A stretch of DNA of 64,000 nucleotides from Bacillus methanolicus (GCF_028888695.1 NZ_PNFF01000001.1:1683501-1747500); one strand, 5' to 3'. Numbered from the stretch's first letter, positions 47,832-57,845 are shown. Notes: generated from the sequence alone by a model not told the origin. Made by a program: numbers and translations.

Positions 47832-48722
47832 TTACCCCTGCCTTCCCTTATCTTTATTTCTCTCTGTCGGCATTCTGATTGCATTTTCCAATGTTGGAAC
47901 TAATCCGATGATCTTCAAAGCTTTTTCCACATTCTTTTCCTGCGGCAAAATGAAAACCCCAACCCTTCCGTCATTCAAGTCTCTCTTTGCCAGCGGAACA
48001 AGTGCCGGAGTGCCGGAATCGCGGTATACACCAAGTGCATTTGAGACGTCATGAAGAATTGCTTGTCGTTGTCCGAGGTTGGCAATTGTAGACCGTGCAT
48101 TGAAGTTTTTCGGCTTTAAAATAAATCCCATACCATAGCGGAGAACCTCCTCCCGGCGTTCAGGCAAACCGATGTTCATGATGTAAATGTTATCCACATA
48201 CAATCCCGGACCTTCAAACTTTGGTTCAACATAGTCAATATCGACAATGTCTTTTAGTTGTCCCCCGGTCATCAAATACTTTGAAATGATGACTGCAACA
48301 GCGGCCGCTGCAATTCCCGCCCAAATATTAAAAAAGATATACGCAAACGTACTTAACAGTGATGTGAAAATGACTAGATAATTTCTGCTTTCAAATGCGA
48401 TTGCAATCCCTTCAATATATGTCTTTCCTCTTGAGACAAGTTCATAACTGTCAAGTTCGGTCAATGTATTTCTTTCCATATTGCGGACTTCCCGGAACTG
48501 AGATGCAGCTAGCGTTAAAAACGTTATTGCTGTATACTCTTCTTCTAACATGGCTGGTACTGCTACCGTTCCAAGCCCTGCAGCAATAAATCCCAATGCA
48601 ATATGAATAATTTTTCCATGCAAATAAGTCGGATATTGCCGATAATCAGTCCTTAGCAGATAAATTCTTGTCAGTGTTCCGACAATCACTCCAAATATGA
48701 TAGGCAGAGTATATTCATTCAT
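47832..48722 (-). CDS. seaA: YIEGIA-domain membrane protein (spore envelope assembly protein SeaA)
   Basis: The 296-residue protein has the diagnostic TYIEGIAIAFESRNY sequence at about residues 104-118. Four hydrophobic segments occur in the first 150 residues, followed by a soluble C-terminal domain of about 130 residues (YIMNIGLPERREEVLRYGMGF). In B. subtilis this is YphB/SeaA, reported in a sporulation screen as required for proper spore envelope assembly. It overlaps yphA by four bases (ATGA) and is followed by its small partner ypzH, giving a three-gene unit. Confidence 0.88.
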   Translation of the reverse strand: MNEYTLPIIFGVIVGTLTRIYLLRTDYRQYPTYLHGKIIHIALGFIAAGLGTVAVPAMLEEEYTAITFLTLAASQFREVRNMERNTLTELDSYELVSRGKTYIEGIAIAFESRNYLVIFTSLLSTFAYIFFNIWAGIAAAAVAVIISKYLMTGGQLKDIVDIDYVEPKFEGPGLYVDNIYIMNIGLPERREEVLRYGMGFILKPKNFNARSTIANLGQRQAILHDVSNALGVYRDSGTPALVPLAKRDLNDGRVGVFILPQEKNVEKALKIIGLVPTLENAIRMPTERNKDKGRQG

Positions 48723-49327
48723 GATGATTTATGTTTCTCCTTTTCAAAATGGTTAAATTGAATGTTAAAATAAGCTGCCGTAAATTTGAGGCCGCTCCAT
48801 AAAAGCAGAATGGCAACTGCTAATGATGCAAGATCAAGAATGGCCAGTGATCCGATCGGGTATGAGAATCCATTTTGACGCAATACAAATGCATAAAGCA
48901 GTTCTCCTAGTAGAATGCCTGCCAGCATTGTATACATTCTCATCCGCACTTCAGACTGAAGCATAAAAGTTAAATATATTAAAATAAAAACGAGCAGCCA
49001 ATCACGATTTATAATCACCCATACCGGATCGTATAACTCAAACATAAGGAAACTGGCATAGGCAAGCATGATAATAAAAGAAGATACAAAAAAATAAAGA
49101 ATTGTTCGTTTTTTTAATCTAGAAATATCCATCATGATTGAGAAAAAAATGAAAACAGCGGCTGCGTAAATTTGAAAGTGAAAGACAGAAAAGTGAATAG
49201 GAGAAAAGATGATGATGATAAGCAGCCTTTTTGAAATGGTATACCGATATTTATTTTTGCTATCTAATAAAAAAGTGGCCGCCACCCATATAAGCCAGCA
49301 AACCCAATAAAAGAAAGCCCCGTCCAT
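48719..49327 (-). CDS. yphA: Membrane protein YphA
   Basis: A 202-residue polytopic membrane protein with about six hydrophobic segments, starting with FFYWVCWLIWVAATFLL. There is no recognisable enzymatic motif. It is named by position, upstream of and overlapping seaA as in B. subtilis. Co-expression with seaA suggests a link to spore envelope assembly, an inference from context only. Confidence 0.83.
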   Translation of the reverse strand: MDGAFFYWVCWLIWVAATFLLDSKNKYRYTISKRLLIIIIFSPIHFSVFHFQIYAAAVFIFFSIMMDISRLKKRTILYFFVSSFIIMLAYASFLMFELYDPVWVIINRDWLLVFILIYLTFMLQSEVRMRMYTMLAGILLGELLYAFVLRQNGFSYPIGSLAILDLASLAVAILLLWSGLKFTAAYFNIQFNHFEKEKHKSS

Positions 49328-49435
49328 TTATTACTACCTCCTATCATTACCATTATGACAAAAAATTATGTACTTTAATCTTTCCGGGTATAAACTTTCC
49401 TTCGTGAATTATGTTAAAGGATAGGAGGTGGTATG

Positions 49436-49579
49436 GTGGGTAAAGACCGGCAGGAAAAACGTCTAAGAAAAAGCGGCAAAGTGGAATCAGACCGTGACCA
49501 GGCTCTTCATTATCCAGGTGCATCAAAATTGCAAAGCCCGGAAGAAGCGCGATCTTTAAACGACGGGAAGCAAAGTTAA
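49436..49579 (+). CDS. ypzI: YpzI-like small hydrophilic protein
   Basis: A 47-residue frame on the plus strand, shorter than usual gene-finder limits: it begins with GKDRQEKRLRKSG and continues ESDRDQALHYPGASKLQSPEEA, ending in GKQS. This closely resembles B. subtilis YpzI as I remember it. GTG 49436 is well spaced from AGGAGGTGG; an ATG one codon earlier is also possible. The product is very hydrophilic. It lies divergent from yphA and convergent with fni. Function unknown. Confidence 0.82.
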   Translation: MGKDRQEKRLRKSGKVESDRDQALHYPGASKLQSPEEARSLNDGKQS

Positions 49580-49598
49580 TTATAATGATGATAAAAAA

Positions 49599-49625
49599 AG
49601 AGCTGCCGCTAAGCTGCGGAGCTCT
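49599..49625. terminator. Terminator between fni and ypzI
   Basis: A 10-bp stem (AGAGCT, one bulged G, CCGC; 49599-49609 with 49616-49625) abuts the fni stop. Seven T follow on the minus strand, and TTTACTTT on the plus strand, so it can serve both convergent genes. Confidence 0.88.
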
Positions 49626-50687
<1,062 letters not shown>

Positions 50688-50693
50688 TCACCA

Positions 50694-51833
50694 TTAGTTT
50701 TTGAGATTCTTTAATTTATCACCGATTACTTCACCAAGCTGAAATCCTTTTGATTCTTCAGGAAGTTCGTAATCAGCCGGTGCAGCCTGTTCTCTTTCCT
50801 GCAGTTCTTTGATACTTAATGAAAGACGTTGCTGCTCTTCATTCACATCAAGCACTTTCACTTGTACCGTTTGGCCTTCTTTTAAAACTTCATGTGGTGT
50901 TCCAATATGTTTATGCGAAATTTGCGAAATGTGAACAAGTCCTTCCACACCTGAAAATACTTCCACAAAAGCTCCATAAGAAACAAGGCGTTTTACCGTA
51001 CCTTCGAGAATACTTCCTTTAGGTGCCTTTTCAGAGATATTTGTCCATGGACCAGGAAGAGTTTCTTTGATGGATAGGGATATACGGTCTTTATCGCGAT
51101 CCACGCTTAGAACTTTCACATTCACTTTTTGGCCTTCTTCAACAACATCAGATGGTTTTTCGACGTGCTGATGGGATAATTGAGAAATATGAACGAGGCC
51201 GTCTACACCGCCGATATCTACGAATGCTCCAAAATCTGTAATCCTTTGAATCGTTCCTTCCAATACTTGGCCAGGCTGCAAAGATTCCAGCAAGCTTTGT
51301 TTTTGTCTGATTTTTTCTTCTTCGATTACTGCGCGGTGTGAAAGAATTAAGCGATTTTTTTCTTTATCAAGCTCAACAATTTTAAAAGTAAGTGTTTTTC
51401 CTTTATAATCAGAAAAATCCTCGACAAAATGGTCTTCAACTAGAGAGGCGGGTACAAATCCGCGTACTCCTAAGTCGACAACAAGACCGCCTTTTACAAC
51501 ATCCTTCACTTCTGCTTCGAAAATTTCGCCGCTTTCAAATTTTTTCTCAAGATCGTCCCATGCTTTTTCAGCATCAATCTTCCTTTTTGAAAGGATTAAT
51601 GCTTCTTCTTCAACTTTTATTACTTCAAGTTCAAGTTCATCACCTTCGGAAACAACATCTTCCGCTTTTTCAACGTGAAGGCTTGAAAGCTCACTGATTG
51701 GAATAATGCCGTCAAGCTTGCTGTTTTCAACGCTGACAAGGACATGTTTTTCTTCTACTTTTAACACTTTTCCTTTTACCTTGTCGCCTACTTGAAAATT
51801 TGTTGCTTCTACTTGATTCATATCTTCTGACAT
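50694..51833 (-). CDS. ypfD: S1-domain RNA-binding protein, ribosomal S1 homologue YpfD
   Basis: The 379-residue protein consists of four S1 domains (starting near [50 protein letters not shown] and [20 protein letters not shown]). Domains 3 and 4 are the most canonical, with GLVHISQ(L/I)SH. In low-GC Gram-positives this is a non-essential homologue of ribosomal protein S1. ATG 51833 follows AAGGAGGAG; the longer frame is unsupported. Upstream a perfect TTGACA occurs without a convincing -10. Confidence 0.94.
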   Translation of the reverse strand: MSEDMNQVEATNFQVGDKVKGKVLKVEEKHVLVSVENSKLDGIIPISELSSLHVEKAEDVVSEGDELELEVIKVEEEALILSKRKIDAEKAWDDLEKKFESGEIFEAEVKDVVKGGLVVDLGVRGFVPASLVEDHFVEDFSDYKGKTLTFKIVELDKEKNRLILSHRAVIEEEKIRQKQSLLESLQPGQVLEGTIQRITDFGAFVDIGGVDGLVHISQLSHQHVEKPSDVVEEGQKVNVKVLSVDRDKDRISLSIKETLPGPWTNISEKAPKGSILEGTVKRLVSYGAFVEVFSGVEGLVHISQISHKHIGTPHEVLKEGQTVQVKVLDVNEEQQRLSLSIKELQEREQAAPADYELPEESKGFQLGEVIGDKLKNLKN

Positions 51834-51988
51834 ATGTAACTCCTCCTTAATCCAGTCACTGCTCAAATGAATATAAGCAATGTGATGGAAACACCACATT
51901 TAAAAAACAAGTTTGAGTTAAAAGAATTTTTCTAAAACCTCTTCTTACTAACTTCTTACAAATAGTTTTTTTTGTCAAGCATGAAGAC

Positions 51989-52570
51989 TTACTTATGCTC
52001 GTTTATCAGTTTACGGATTTCTTCCATAATTAATTCAGTTGCTTGTTCCGCCGTTGCTTTATTTTCACGCAGATGTTTGAAATCAATCGGCTTTCCGTAG
52101 ACCACTTTCAATCTCTTAAAAGGTTTATATGGACCGATAATTGCACACGGCACAACATGGGCCTCCGACCGGAGAGCAAAGAAACCTGCCCCTGCCAAGC
52201 CTTGGCCTAATTCACCTGTCTTGCTTCTTGTTCCCTCTGGAAAAAGCCCTAAAACTTTTCCTTCTTTTAAGATTGACAAACCTTTTCGCAAGGCTTCGCG
52301 ATCGCTCATTCCCCTTTTGACAGGAAATGCGTTTAAATTTTGAACGATTCTCCCTAGCACAGGAACAGAAAAAAGCTCGGCTTTTGCCATAAAATGCACC
52401 GGTCGAGGAGCGGTAATTCCTACAACAGGAGGATCCAGATTATCAATATGATTGGCGCAAAGAAGAACTCCTCCGTCTTTAGGAAAATGTTCTACCCCGA
52501 TTACTTGAATTCGGTAGATAGGCTTTAAAATCCCAGATACAACCGATTTTGCAAAACTGTAAAACGTCAA
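51989..52570 (-). CDS. 1-acyl-sn-glycerol-3-phosphate acyltransferase family protein
   Basis: A 193-residue PlsC-type acyltransferase. It has the catalytic NHIDNLDPP (H-X4-D) motif, [15 protein letters not shown] and [15 protein letters not shown]. The family acylates lysophosphatidic acid at the membrane. The start is a TTG at 52570 that overlaps the cmk stop as TTGA, with AAGGA upstream. The gene next to cmk is common in Bacillus and differs from the main plsC (yhdO) of B. subtilis, so I give no symbol. Confidence 0.88.
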   Translation of the reverse strand: MTFYSFAKSVVSGILKPIYRIQVIGVEHFPKDGGVLLCANHIDNLDPPVVGITAPRPVHFMAKAELFSVPVLGRIVQNLNAFPVKRGMSDREALRKGLSILKEGKVLGLFPEGTRSKTGELGQGLAGAGFFALRSEAHVVPCAIIGPYKPFKRLKVVYGKPIDFKHLRENKATAEQATELIMEEIRKLINEHK

Positions 52571-53247
52571 ATTGACCCGATCCTTTCTTCCGCCAACGCC
52601 ATGATTTTATCCACCACTTGTTCAATCGAAAGGGAAGTTGTGTCAATTTCAAAAGCATCATCTGCTTTTCTTAAAGGAGCCACTTCCCGTTCTGAATCAA
52701 TTTTATCACGTTTAGCAATCTCTTCTTTTAATTTCTCCAAATTTGAAGAAAATCCTTTTTGAAGATTTTCCTGATGGCGCCTTTGGGCCCTTTCCTCAAC
52801 GCTTGCTAAAAGAAAAATTTTCACTTCAGCATGCGGAAGTACATGTGTTCCGATGTCGCGCCCATCCATGACTACTCCTCCGCCGGAAGCAAGCTCCTGT
52901 TGCCTTTTCACCATTTCTTCACGCACTAATTTATGTTTTGCAACGATTGAGACGGAATTTGTCACTTCGCTTGTCCGAATTTCGTCAGCAACATTTTCTC
53001 CATCAAGAAACACAAGCTGCCCTTCCTTTCCCTGAACTAATTCAATCGTTGTGTCAAGCAGCAAATCCATTAACTCTGCTTCATTCTGGAGATCCACCTT
53101 TTTCTGAATCGCTTTATATGTTAATGCACGGTACATGGCACCAGTATCAATATATAAATATGACAGTCTTTCTGCCACTATTTTGGCAACCGTACTTTTT
53201 CCTGCTGCCGCCGGCCCGTCAATCGCAATTGAAATCTTTTTGTCCAT
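52567..53247 (-). CDS. cmk: Cytidylate kinase
   Basis: Phosphorylates CMP and dCMP. The 226-residue protein has the P-loop [38 protein letters not shown] and the [10 protein letters not shown] lid segment. ATG 53247 follows TAGGAGGAAG; an upstream in-frame start is unsupported. It overlaps the acyltransferase gene by four bases, so expression is coupled. Confidence 0.96.
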   Translation of the reverse strand: MDKKISIAIDGPAAAGKSTVAKIVAERLSYLYIDTGAMYRALTYKAIQKKVDLQNEAELMDLLLDTTIELVQGKEGQLVFLDGENVADEIRTSEVTNSVSIVAKHKLVREEMVKRQQELASGGGVVMDGRDIGTHVLPHAEVKIFLLASVEERAQRRHQENLQKGFSSNLEKLKEEIAKRDKIDSEREVAPLRKADDAFEIDTTSLSIEQVVDKIMALAEERIGSI

Positions 53248-53332
53248 ACTTCCTCCTACACTCAAAGATGTTTCACTTTATTTTACCACATCTAATTGAA
53301 ATACTTGACCAAGAACATTGTTTTAATAATAT

Positions 53333-53353
53333 AAAAAAGCAGGTGAAACCTGC
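53333..53353 (-). terminator. Terminator after ypfB
   Basis: GCAGGT/ACCTGC (53339-53344 with 53348-53353) with a three-base loop and six T downstream on the minus strand. Confidence 0.85.
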
Positions 53354-53358
53354 CTGTT

Positions 53359-53538
53359 TTAACGTCCCCGGAACGTTTCTAGTATTTGCGTAAAATTGTT
53401 TTCGCTGACGCCTTCATATTGTGTTATTTGCTTTAATTCTGGAAAAATATTCAGTTTATGAAAAAACACCTGTACGAAAAGCAAAAAAATTAATTGAATA
53501 ACAATTACTTTCATAAGAATCCTTTCAAACGTCTTCAT
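53359..53538 (-). CDS. ypfB: Small membrane protein YpfB
   Basis: A 59-residue protein with one hydrophobic helix (VIVIQLIFLLFVQVFF, about residues 10-25) and a C-terminal outside part with YEGVSENNFTQILETF. This matches the YpfB (DUF5359) family by memory and position between ypfA and cmk. ATG 53538 follows TAGGAG. Function unknown. Confidence 0.82.
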   Translation of the reverse strand: MKTFERILMKVIVIQLIFLLFVQVFFHKLNIFPELKQITQYEGVSENNFTQILETFRGR

Positions 53539-53599
53539 CAATACGCTCCTAAAGTTAATAGTTATTCTTATTATGGGAGCGTTATGATTCATTTATTCC

Positions 53600-54262
53600 T
53601 TAACTACTAAATCCTTTTTTCTTCATATCTAACTGCCTTTCAAAGCAAAAACGAAGCAAGAGCTGTCGGTCCTGTCCGGTGATATCCGTGAATTGCAAGG
53701 AAATTTTTTTTCTATTTTCGCTTACATCTTCAACCCGGACAACGCGGCTCTTAAAACTCTTATAATGGTATTCTCCGCTCTGAAACGGAAGAACAAAAGT
53801 CGCCTCTACAATCATACCTTCCCTTAACACTTCACTTTTTCCTGTCAAGATTGCCGCTGCCCCTCCCGCACTAATATCTTCAGTGACGGCAGTAAATGGC
53901 TGAAATTCCCCGTTCAACGGATGAACAGCGACATCTACAGGAGTTTCTACCCGCACATACTGGCGGCGCTGTATCTTTATCAAATTTTCTTTTTCTGGGT
54001 AGGATAATATGAGCATTGGGATGTTTTGCTTAACCCTTCCCCTTATTTCAGATTCAAACAAATATACGGAACCGTCTTCTCCGACGAATGTGACTTTTAA
54101 TTGTGTTCCGTCAATCAAAAAAACGGTCCGTTTAGTGGTTGTATTAACCGGATAATCAATGTATAAATCGCTGCCAATCCTTTCTACAAGTTTGCATTTA
54201 TATGTTTCGATCGCGTTCGAATACTTTGGCTCAAGCATTAAGGTATCGCCAATTTTTAACAT
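53600..54262 (-). CDS. ypfA: PilZ-domain c-di-GMP receptor, flagellar brake (MotI/DgrA)
   Basis: The 220-residue protein has an N-terminal YcgR-like domain and a C-terminal PilZ domain. The c-di-GMP binding residues are present: the RRQYVR stretch (R-X3-R) at the domain junction and DISAGGAA (D-X-S-X2-G). In B. subtilis MotI binds c-di-GMP and disengages the flagellar stator MotA. ATG 54262 agrees with the family N-terminus; a GTG four codons upstream is closer to AGGA. Confidence 0.93.
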   Translation of the reverse strand: MLKIGDTLMLEPKYSNAIETYKCKLVERIGSDLYIDYPVNTTTKRTVFLIDGTQLKVTFVGEDGSVYLFESEIRGRVKQNIPMLILSYPEKENLIKIQRRQYVRVETPVDVAVHPLNGEFQPFTAVTEDISAGGAAAILTGKSEVLREGMIVEATFVLPFQSGEYHYKSFKSRVVRVEDVSENRKKISLQFTDITGQDRQLLLRFCFERQLDMKKKGFSS

Positions 54263-54299
54263 GTTGCGCCACACTTCCTATGTATTATAATAAAAATCT

Positions 54300-54411
54300 T
54301 TAACGCTTTAAACCGTTGAGGGTCAGGCCCGCACGACGTTAACGCGTTAAACCATTGAGGGCCAGACCCGCGCCGCGTTAACGCGTTAAATCATTGAGGG
54401 CCAGACCCCCC
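54300..54411 (+). repeat. 39-bp tandem repeat array, copy 1
   Basis: Three units with exact 39-bp period begin at 54300, 54339 and 54378. Each starts TTAACGCGTTAAA (first unit TTAACGCTTTAAA) and contains TTGAGGGCCAGACCCG. The third is incomplete. The units include short palindromes (GTTAACGCGTTAA and GGGCCAGRCCC). The same unit is found in opposite orientation at 57750-57845. Confidence 0.92.
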
Positions 54412-54510
54412 TCCTTGCTGACTTGAATTAAATACCACAAATGGAATGTTCTTTTTCATTATAATCAGAAAGCTTGGCTTAAATAAAGAAAAAAATTGAT
54501 AAATAAAAGA

Positions 54511-54539
54511 CCCAAAAGGAAGTAAATGATCCTTTTGGG
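54511..54539 (-). terminator. Terminator after ypeB
   Basis: A 10-bp stem CCCAAAAGGA/TCCTTTTGGG (54511-54520 with 54530-54539) followed by TCTTTTATTT on the minus strand. Confidence 0.9.
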
Positions 54540-54549
54540 CCGCTATCTT

Positions 54550-55899
54550 TTAAATGACATCTTCATAGATTGGTTCGGCATTCTTTAATTTTTCCACTTT
54601 TTCCTCAATACCGCTTTCCGAATTAATGAAAATACGGTACGTATCATCACCTAAAGTCCCGAGAAATTCATAACAAAGAACTTCCTGGTTCAAGTCATTT
54701 ATAATAACAGCCTTACCTTCTTCCATTATTTTAACGTTCGGATTGATCTTTGTTCTTGCATTTGCAATTGATTGAGAAGGAGTTGGCAGTTTTCTTGAAT
54801 GATGCGATTTTAAATAATCCTCTGCCGAAAATCCAATGACTTTTCCATTATCAAGTGCGATTTTTATTTTAATGCTGTCTGGATAGATTCGTACATCATC
54901 CTGGTTTGCGACAAATGTAAATACACCAACATTGTCATATTGGGCGCTTTCAAAAAGATCCATATTCTCAAACTCATTTTCTTTTAAGAAATTAATTGCC
55001 CGATTGCTTGCCTCATTTAAGCTTATTTTCTGTTTATTAACATCCCTGGATAAAATATACCAAATCGGATATCCGCCTTTTTTCGTAATATCCATGCTGG
55101 CTTCAAGATTGTTTTTCTGATCTTGTATCGTTACACTGTAAAATCCATATCCTGAACCTTTTCCGTTCTCTGCGACTCTTACATTTACGTCATTTCCTAG
55201 AGAAGCGTACTTCTTTGCGATTTTCACCGCTTCATTTTTTGAGATATTCTCTCCTTCAAGATATTTATAATTTTCATCCTTTTTTTGCATATTGATAAAA
55301 GCGGGGCCAAAATCTGTCTCTGAATACCCTTCAACAGTTTTTTCAACTGTCTTAAAGCCATCGATAATCGTGTTGTCAGATGCTTCCTTTCCTGTTGCAA
55401 GCGCCAATTCAACGTCCATCCAGCGGAGGTTATTTTTAAGTACAAGATGCTGCACTTTCCGCATTTCATTTTGGATGTCTGCCGATTGCTTATACAAATT
55501 TTGCAGTGCTTTATACTCTTTATCTGATAGCGGTTCTTTTTCCAAATCCCTTACAGCTGTTCTGTAGCTAAAATCGCCAATCTTTGCGAGAAACTCTTCC
55601 GTTTTATTAAAAGGCAGAAGTGTCAGCGGTAATTGGCCGACATTGCTGTGAGCAGCAGATGTAATTCTCCAGACTTCAGCAAGGGCAGGAGAAAGTGATT
55701 TTTTTGAGTTCATAGCCAATGTCGTTCCAATTTCATCATGCAAAAGGTCTAATTGATACGTCAGATCATGAAAGGCGCGCTGATAATTGTTTTCCGCATT
55801 TAGAAGGATGGCATTTTTCTCCCGATGCTCCTGGTAGCCCCAGAACGCTGTTCCTGCTATACCTACCACTAAGACGCCTATTAATATTCCTCTAAGCAA
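54550..55899 (-). CDS. ypeB: Germination protein YpeB
   Basis: YpeB is needed to place and stabilise the cortex-lytic enzyme SleB in the dormant spore. The 449-residue protein has an N-terminal membrane anchor (residues 2-20), a coiled helical region (about 40-210) and PepSY-like repeats in the C-terminal half (segments starting SKNEAVKIAKKYAS, SLNEASNRAINFLK and SQSIANARTKI). The start is TTG at 55899, about seven bases after GGGGTG. It is 12 bases after sleB, forming the usual sleB-ypeB operon. Confidence 0.95.
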   Translation of the reverse strand: MLRGILIGVLVVGIAGTAFWGYQEHREKNAILLNAENNYQRAFHDLTYQLDLLHDEIGTTLAMNSKKSLSPALAEVWRITSAAHSNVGQLPLTLLPFNKTEEFLAKIGDFSYRTAVRDLEKEPLSDKEYKALQNLYKQSADIQNEMRKVQHLVLKNNLRWMDVELALATGKEASDNTIIDGFKTVEKTVEGYSETDFGPAFINMQKKDENYKYLEGENISKNEAVKIAKKYASLGNDVNVRVAENGKGSGYGFYSVTIQDQKNNLEASMDITKKGGYPIWYILSRDVNKQKISLNEASNRAINFLKENEFENMDLFESAQYDNVGVFTFVANQDDVRIYPDSIKIKIALDNGKVIGFSAEDYLKSHHSRKLPTPSQSIANARTKINPNVKIMEEGKAVIINDLNQEVLCYEFLGTLGDDTYRIFINSESGIEEKVEKLKNAEPIYEDVI

Positions 55900-55911
55900 A
55901 GTTCATCACCC

Positions 55912-56748
55912 CTATTTACAGAAAATATGTTTTCCGATCTTTTTAATCTGTGGACGCGACCAAATCCATGCACTTGTTGCTGTATCAGGATTAAAATAAT
56001 AGAGGGCATTGTCGGTCGGATCCCAGCCGTTTATTGCATCAAGAACTGCTCTCCTTGCCGTTTCATTCGGTGTAAGCCAGATTTGCCCGTCGGCTACCGC
56101 AGTGAATGCTCCTGGTTCAAAAATGACTCCTGATACTGTATGCGGAAACGAAGGGGATTCCAAACGATTCAAAATAACTGCCGCAACTGCAACTTGTCCA
56201 ACATATGGTTCACCCCTTGCTTCACCGTAAACAGCATTGGCCATTAATTGAATATCATTTGATGAAAAACCATTTGGGGTGTTTGTTGCAGTTACTTTTT
56301 GCCGCTTAGTGGCACCCCCGCCTCTCCGGTTCGCCTGTCTGCCCTCGGAAGGCTTTTTCTGCTTTTCGAGCGATACTCCTCCGTAATGGGAAAATTTATT
56401 GCCTTTTTTAATTTGCTCCTTTACGAATTGTTCATTATACCTCGATGCTTTGACGAGTTTTTGTTTCGTTTCCGTTCCTGCCAAGCCGTCGATCGGGAGG
56501 CCAAATTCATATTGAAAATTTCTAAGAGCCCAATACGTGCTCCATCCAAATACCCCGTCTATTTTTCCATTATAAAAACCTAAATATTGAAGACGGGATT
56601 GCAATTCGATTACATCATCGCCGACTGCACCATGCTGGATAACCTGGTTAGAGAAGGCATCCGCATGTTGGTTTCCTGCGGTCGGAAACAGAAGTACACA
56701 AGCGGCGAAAATAGCAAACAGCCTCATTGCCAGTAGCTTTTTATTCAT
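55912..56748 (-). CDS. sleB: Spore cortex-lytic enzyme SleB
   Basis: SleB is a lytic transglycosylase that degrades spore cortex with muramic lactam during germination. The 278-residue protein has a signal peptide (about residues 1-31), a peptidoglycan-binding domain (GAVGDDVIELQSRLQYLGFYNGKIDG), a basic Gly/Arg linker (RRGGGATKRQK) and a Hydrolase_2 catalytic domain with the key Glu in NAVYGEARGEPYVGQ. ATG follows GGGGGTAAC. It is expected to be made in the forespore under sigma-G, but I could not identify that promoter with confidence. Confidence 0.96.
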   Translation of the reverse strand: MNKKLLAMRLFAIFAACVLLFPTAGNQHADAFSNQVIQHGAVGDDVIELQSRLQYLGFYNGKIDGVFGWSTYWALRNFQYEFGLPIDGLAGTETKQKLVKASRYNEQFVKEQIKKGNKFSHYGGVSLEKQKKPSEGRQANRRGGGATKRQKVTATNTPNGFSSNDIQLMANAVYGEARGEPYVGQVAVAAVILNRLESPSFPHTVSGVIFEPGAFTAVADGQIWLTPNETARRAVLDAINGWDPTDNALYYFNPDTATSAWIWSRPQIKKIGKHIFCK

Positions 56749-56830
56749 TGATTGTTACCCCCAGATGTGATTCATTTTGCATTAACCATATGTTTTGCAG
56801 CTACTGGATTTTTATTCAAGATAAAGAAAG

Positions 56831-56951
56831 AAAAGTGCAAGCGCCTTGGTTAGCCCCGACAAGCGCTGGAGGTCCTGCCGATGAAGTCGCTTTTTGACTT
56901 CATTGGCAGGACCGAAGCGACCTCGAGGGGCTAGGCGCTGGAACTGGACAA
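56831..56951 (-). repeat. Dispersed palindromic element, copy 2
   Basis: About 120 bases, the reverse complement of copy 1 at 42006-42125, with long stretches identical (for example the GCGCCTAG, CTCGAGGTCGCTTCGGT and AAGCGACTTCA words). A central TGAAGTC/GACTTCA hairpin is visible. It lies between the prsW terminator and the sleB upstream region. Confidence 0.88.
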
Positions 56952-56952
56952 G

Positions 56953-56989
56953 AAAAAACTCTTCATTTTTCATAAATGAAGAGTTTTTT
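56953..56989. terminator. Terminator overlapping the prsW 3' end
   Basis: A 16-bp perfect stem AAAAAACTCTTCATTT/AAATGAAGAGTTTTTT (56953-56968 with 56974-56989). The prsW stop codon is in the loop. The same sequence could act in both directions. Confidence 0.92.
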
Positions 56990-57659
56990 GTACTTTTATC
57001 TGTGCTTCAAAATGTTTTGTACTTAAAGCACGGGCATTTTTCACTTTTCGCAGGCCGAGCCACCACAAGAAAATCATAAACGGAAACATTAAGACCAGCC
57101 AGTCTTTTTGAGAAATTAAAATAGAGTCATAAATGCCATGCAAAATAAAAGGGATTGCAAGTGACAATAAAATCCATTTAGACTTCGGATTTTCCGAGAA
57201 TTTTCCTTTGCCAATGTAATATCCCATTATGACTCCGAACAAAGCATGGCTTGATACAGGCAATAGCGCTCTTCCAAGAGCATGTTGAAGTCCATTTGCA
57301 ACGAGGTAGAAGATGTTTTCAGCGGTGGCAAAACCAAGAGAAACAGACGCACCGTATACAATTCCATCGTAAGGCTCGTCAAAAGCAACATGCTGATATA
57401 CTGTGTAATACAAGATAAACCATTTAAAAAATTCTTCTAATAAACTTGTTGTCAGAAAAGCTTCTATTATTCCTGATTGTATAAGATGTTCCGTCTCCAA
57501 TACATATTGAATAAATGAAATCGGAAACACAAGTATAGCCCCAAATATAAACGTTTTGAAAACCATGGAAAGGGGTTCGGTTTCGTATTCGTCTTTTAAA
57601 TAGAAATAGCTTAACAATGCCAAACCGGGAGCAAACCCGGCAGATAATATTCCCAGCAT
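56970..57659 (-). CDS. prsW: Site-1 protease PrsW
   Basis: PrsW makes the first cut in the anti-sigma factor RsiW in response to envelope stress, releasing sigma-W. The 229-residue membrane protease has about seven hydrophobic segments and the family motifs LLEEFFKW (E-E-X3-K), [18 protein letters not shown] and HGIYD. It is closed by a terminator in whose loop the stop codon lies. It stands alone, between ansA and sleB. Confidence 0.95.
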   Translation of the reverse strand: MLGILSAGFAPGLALLSYFYLKDEYETEPLSMVFKTFIFGAILVFPISFIQYVLETEHLIQSGIIEAFLTTSLLEEFFKWFILYYTVYQHVAFDEPYDGIVYGASVSLGFATAENIFYLVANGLQHALGRALLPVSSHALFGVIMGYYIGKGKFSENPKSKWILLSLAIPFILHGIYDSILISQKDWLVLMFPFMIFLWWLGLRKVKNARALSTKHFEAQIKVQKTLHL

Positions 57660-57749
57660 TAGCTGTCACTCTTTTCAATCCGTTTCCTTAATCGTACCAT
57701 GTTATAAGCAGAAAGAAAATGCCATTTTCCATTTTTGAAAAAAAAGAAT

Positions 57750-57845
57750 TTAACGCTTTAACGCAGCGCGGGCCAGGCCCTCAACGCATTAACGCGTTAA
57801 CGCGGTGCGGGCCTGGCCCTCAATACATTAACGCGTTAACGCAGC
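57750..57845 (-). repeat. 39-bp tandem repeat array, copy 2 (inverted)
   Basis: Read on the minus strand, two full units of the form GTTAACGCGTTAATG(T/C)(A/G)TTGAGGGCC(A/T)GGCCCGC and a partial third occur with a 39-bp period. It is the same unit as at 54300-54411 but in the opposite orientation. It lies between the ansA stop and the prsW upstream region. Confidence 0.9.

Noticed and set aside
51392-51697. Plus-strand frame opposite ypfD
   Set aside because: Leu/Gln-rich shadow of the S1 domains; no ribosome binding site or family match.
51834-51988. Promoter of ypfD from a perfect TTGACA
   Set aside because: No acceptable -10 box lies 16-18 bases downstream.
54300-54411. CRISPR-like array
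   Set aside because: The 39-bp units follow each other directly without unique spacers, and no cas gene is near.
56749-56830. Sigma-G promoter for sleB
   Set aside because: TGAATA and CATATG are present upstream, but the spacing of about 20 bases is too long to claim a promoter.
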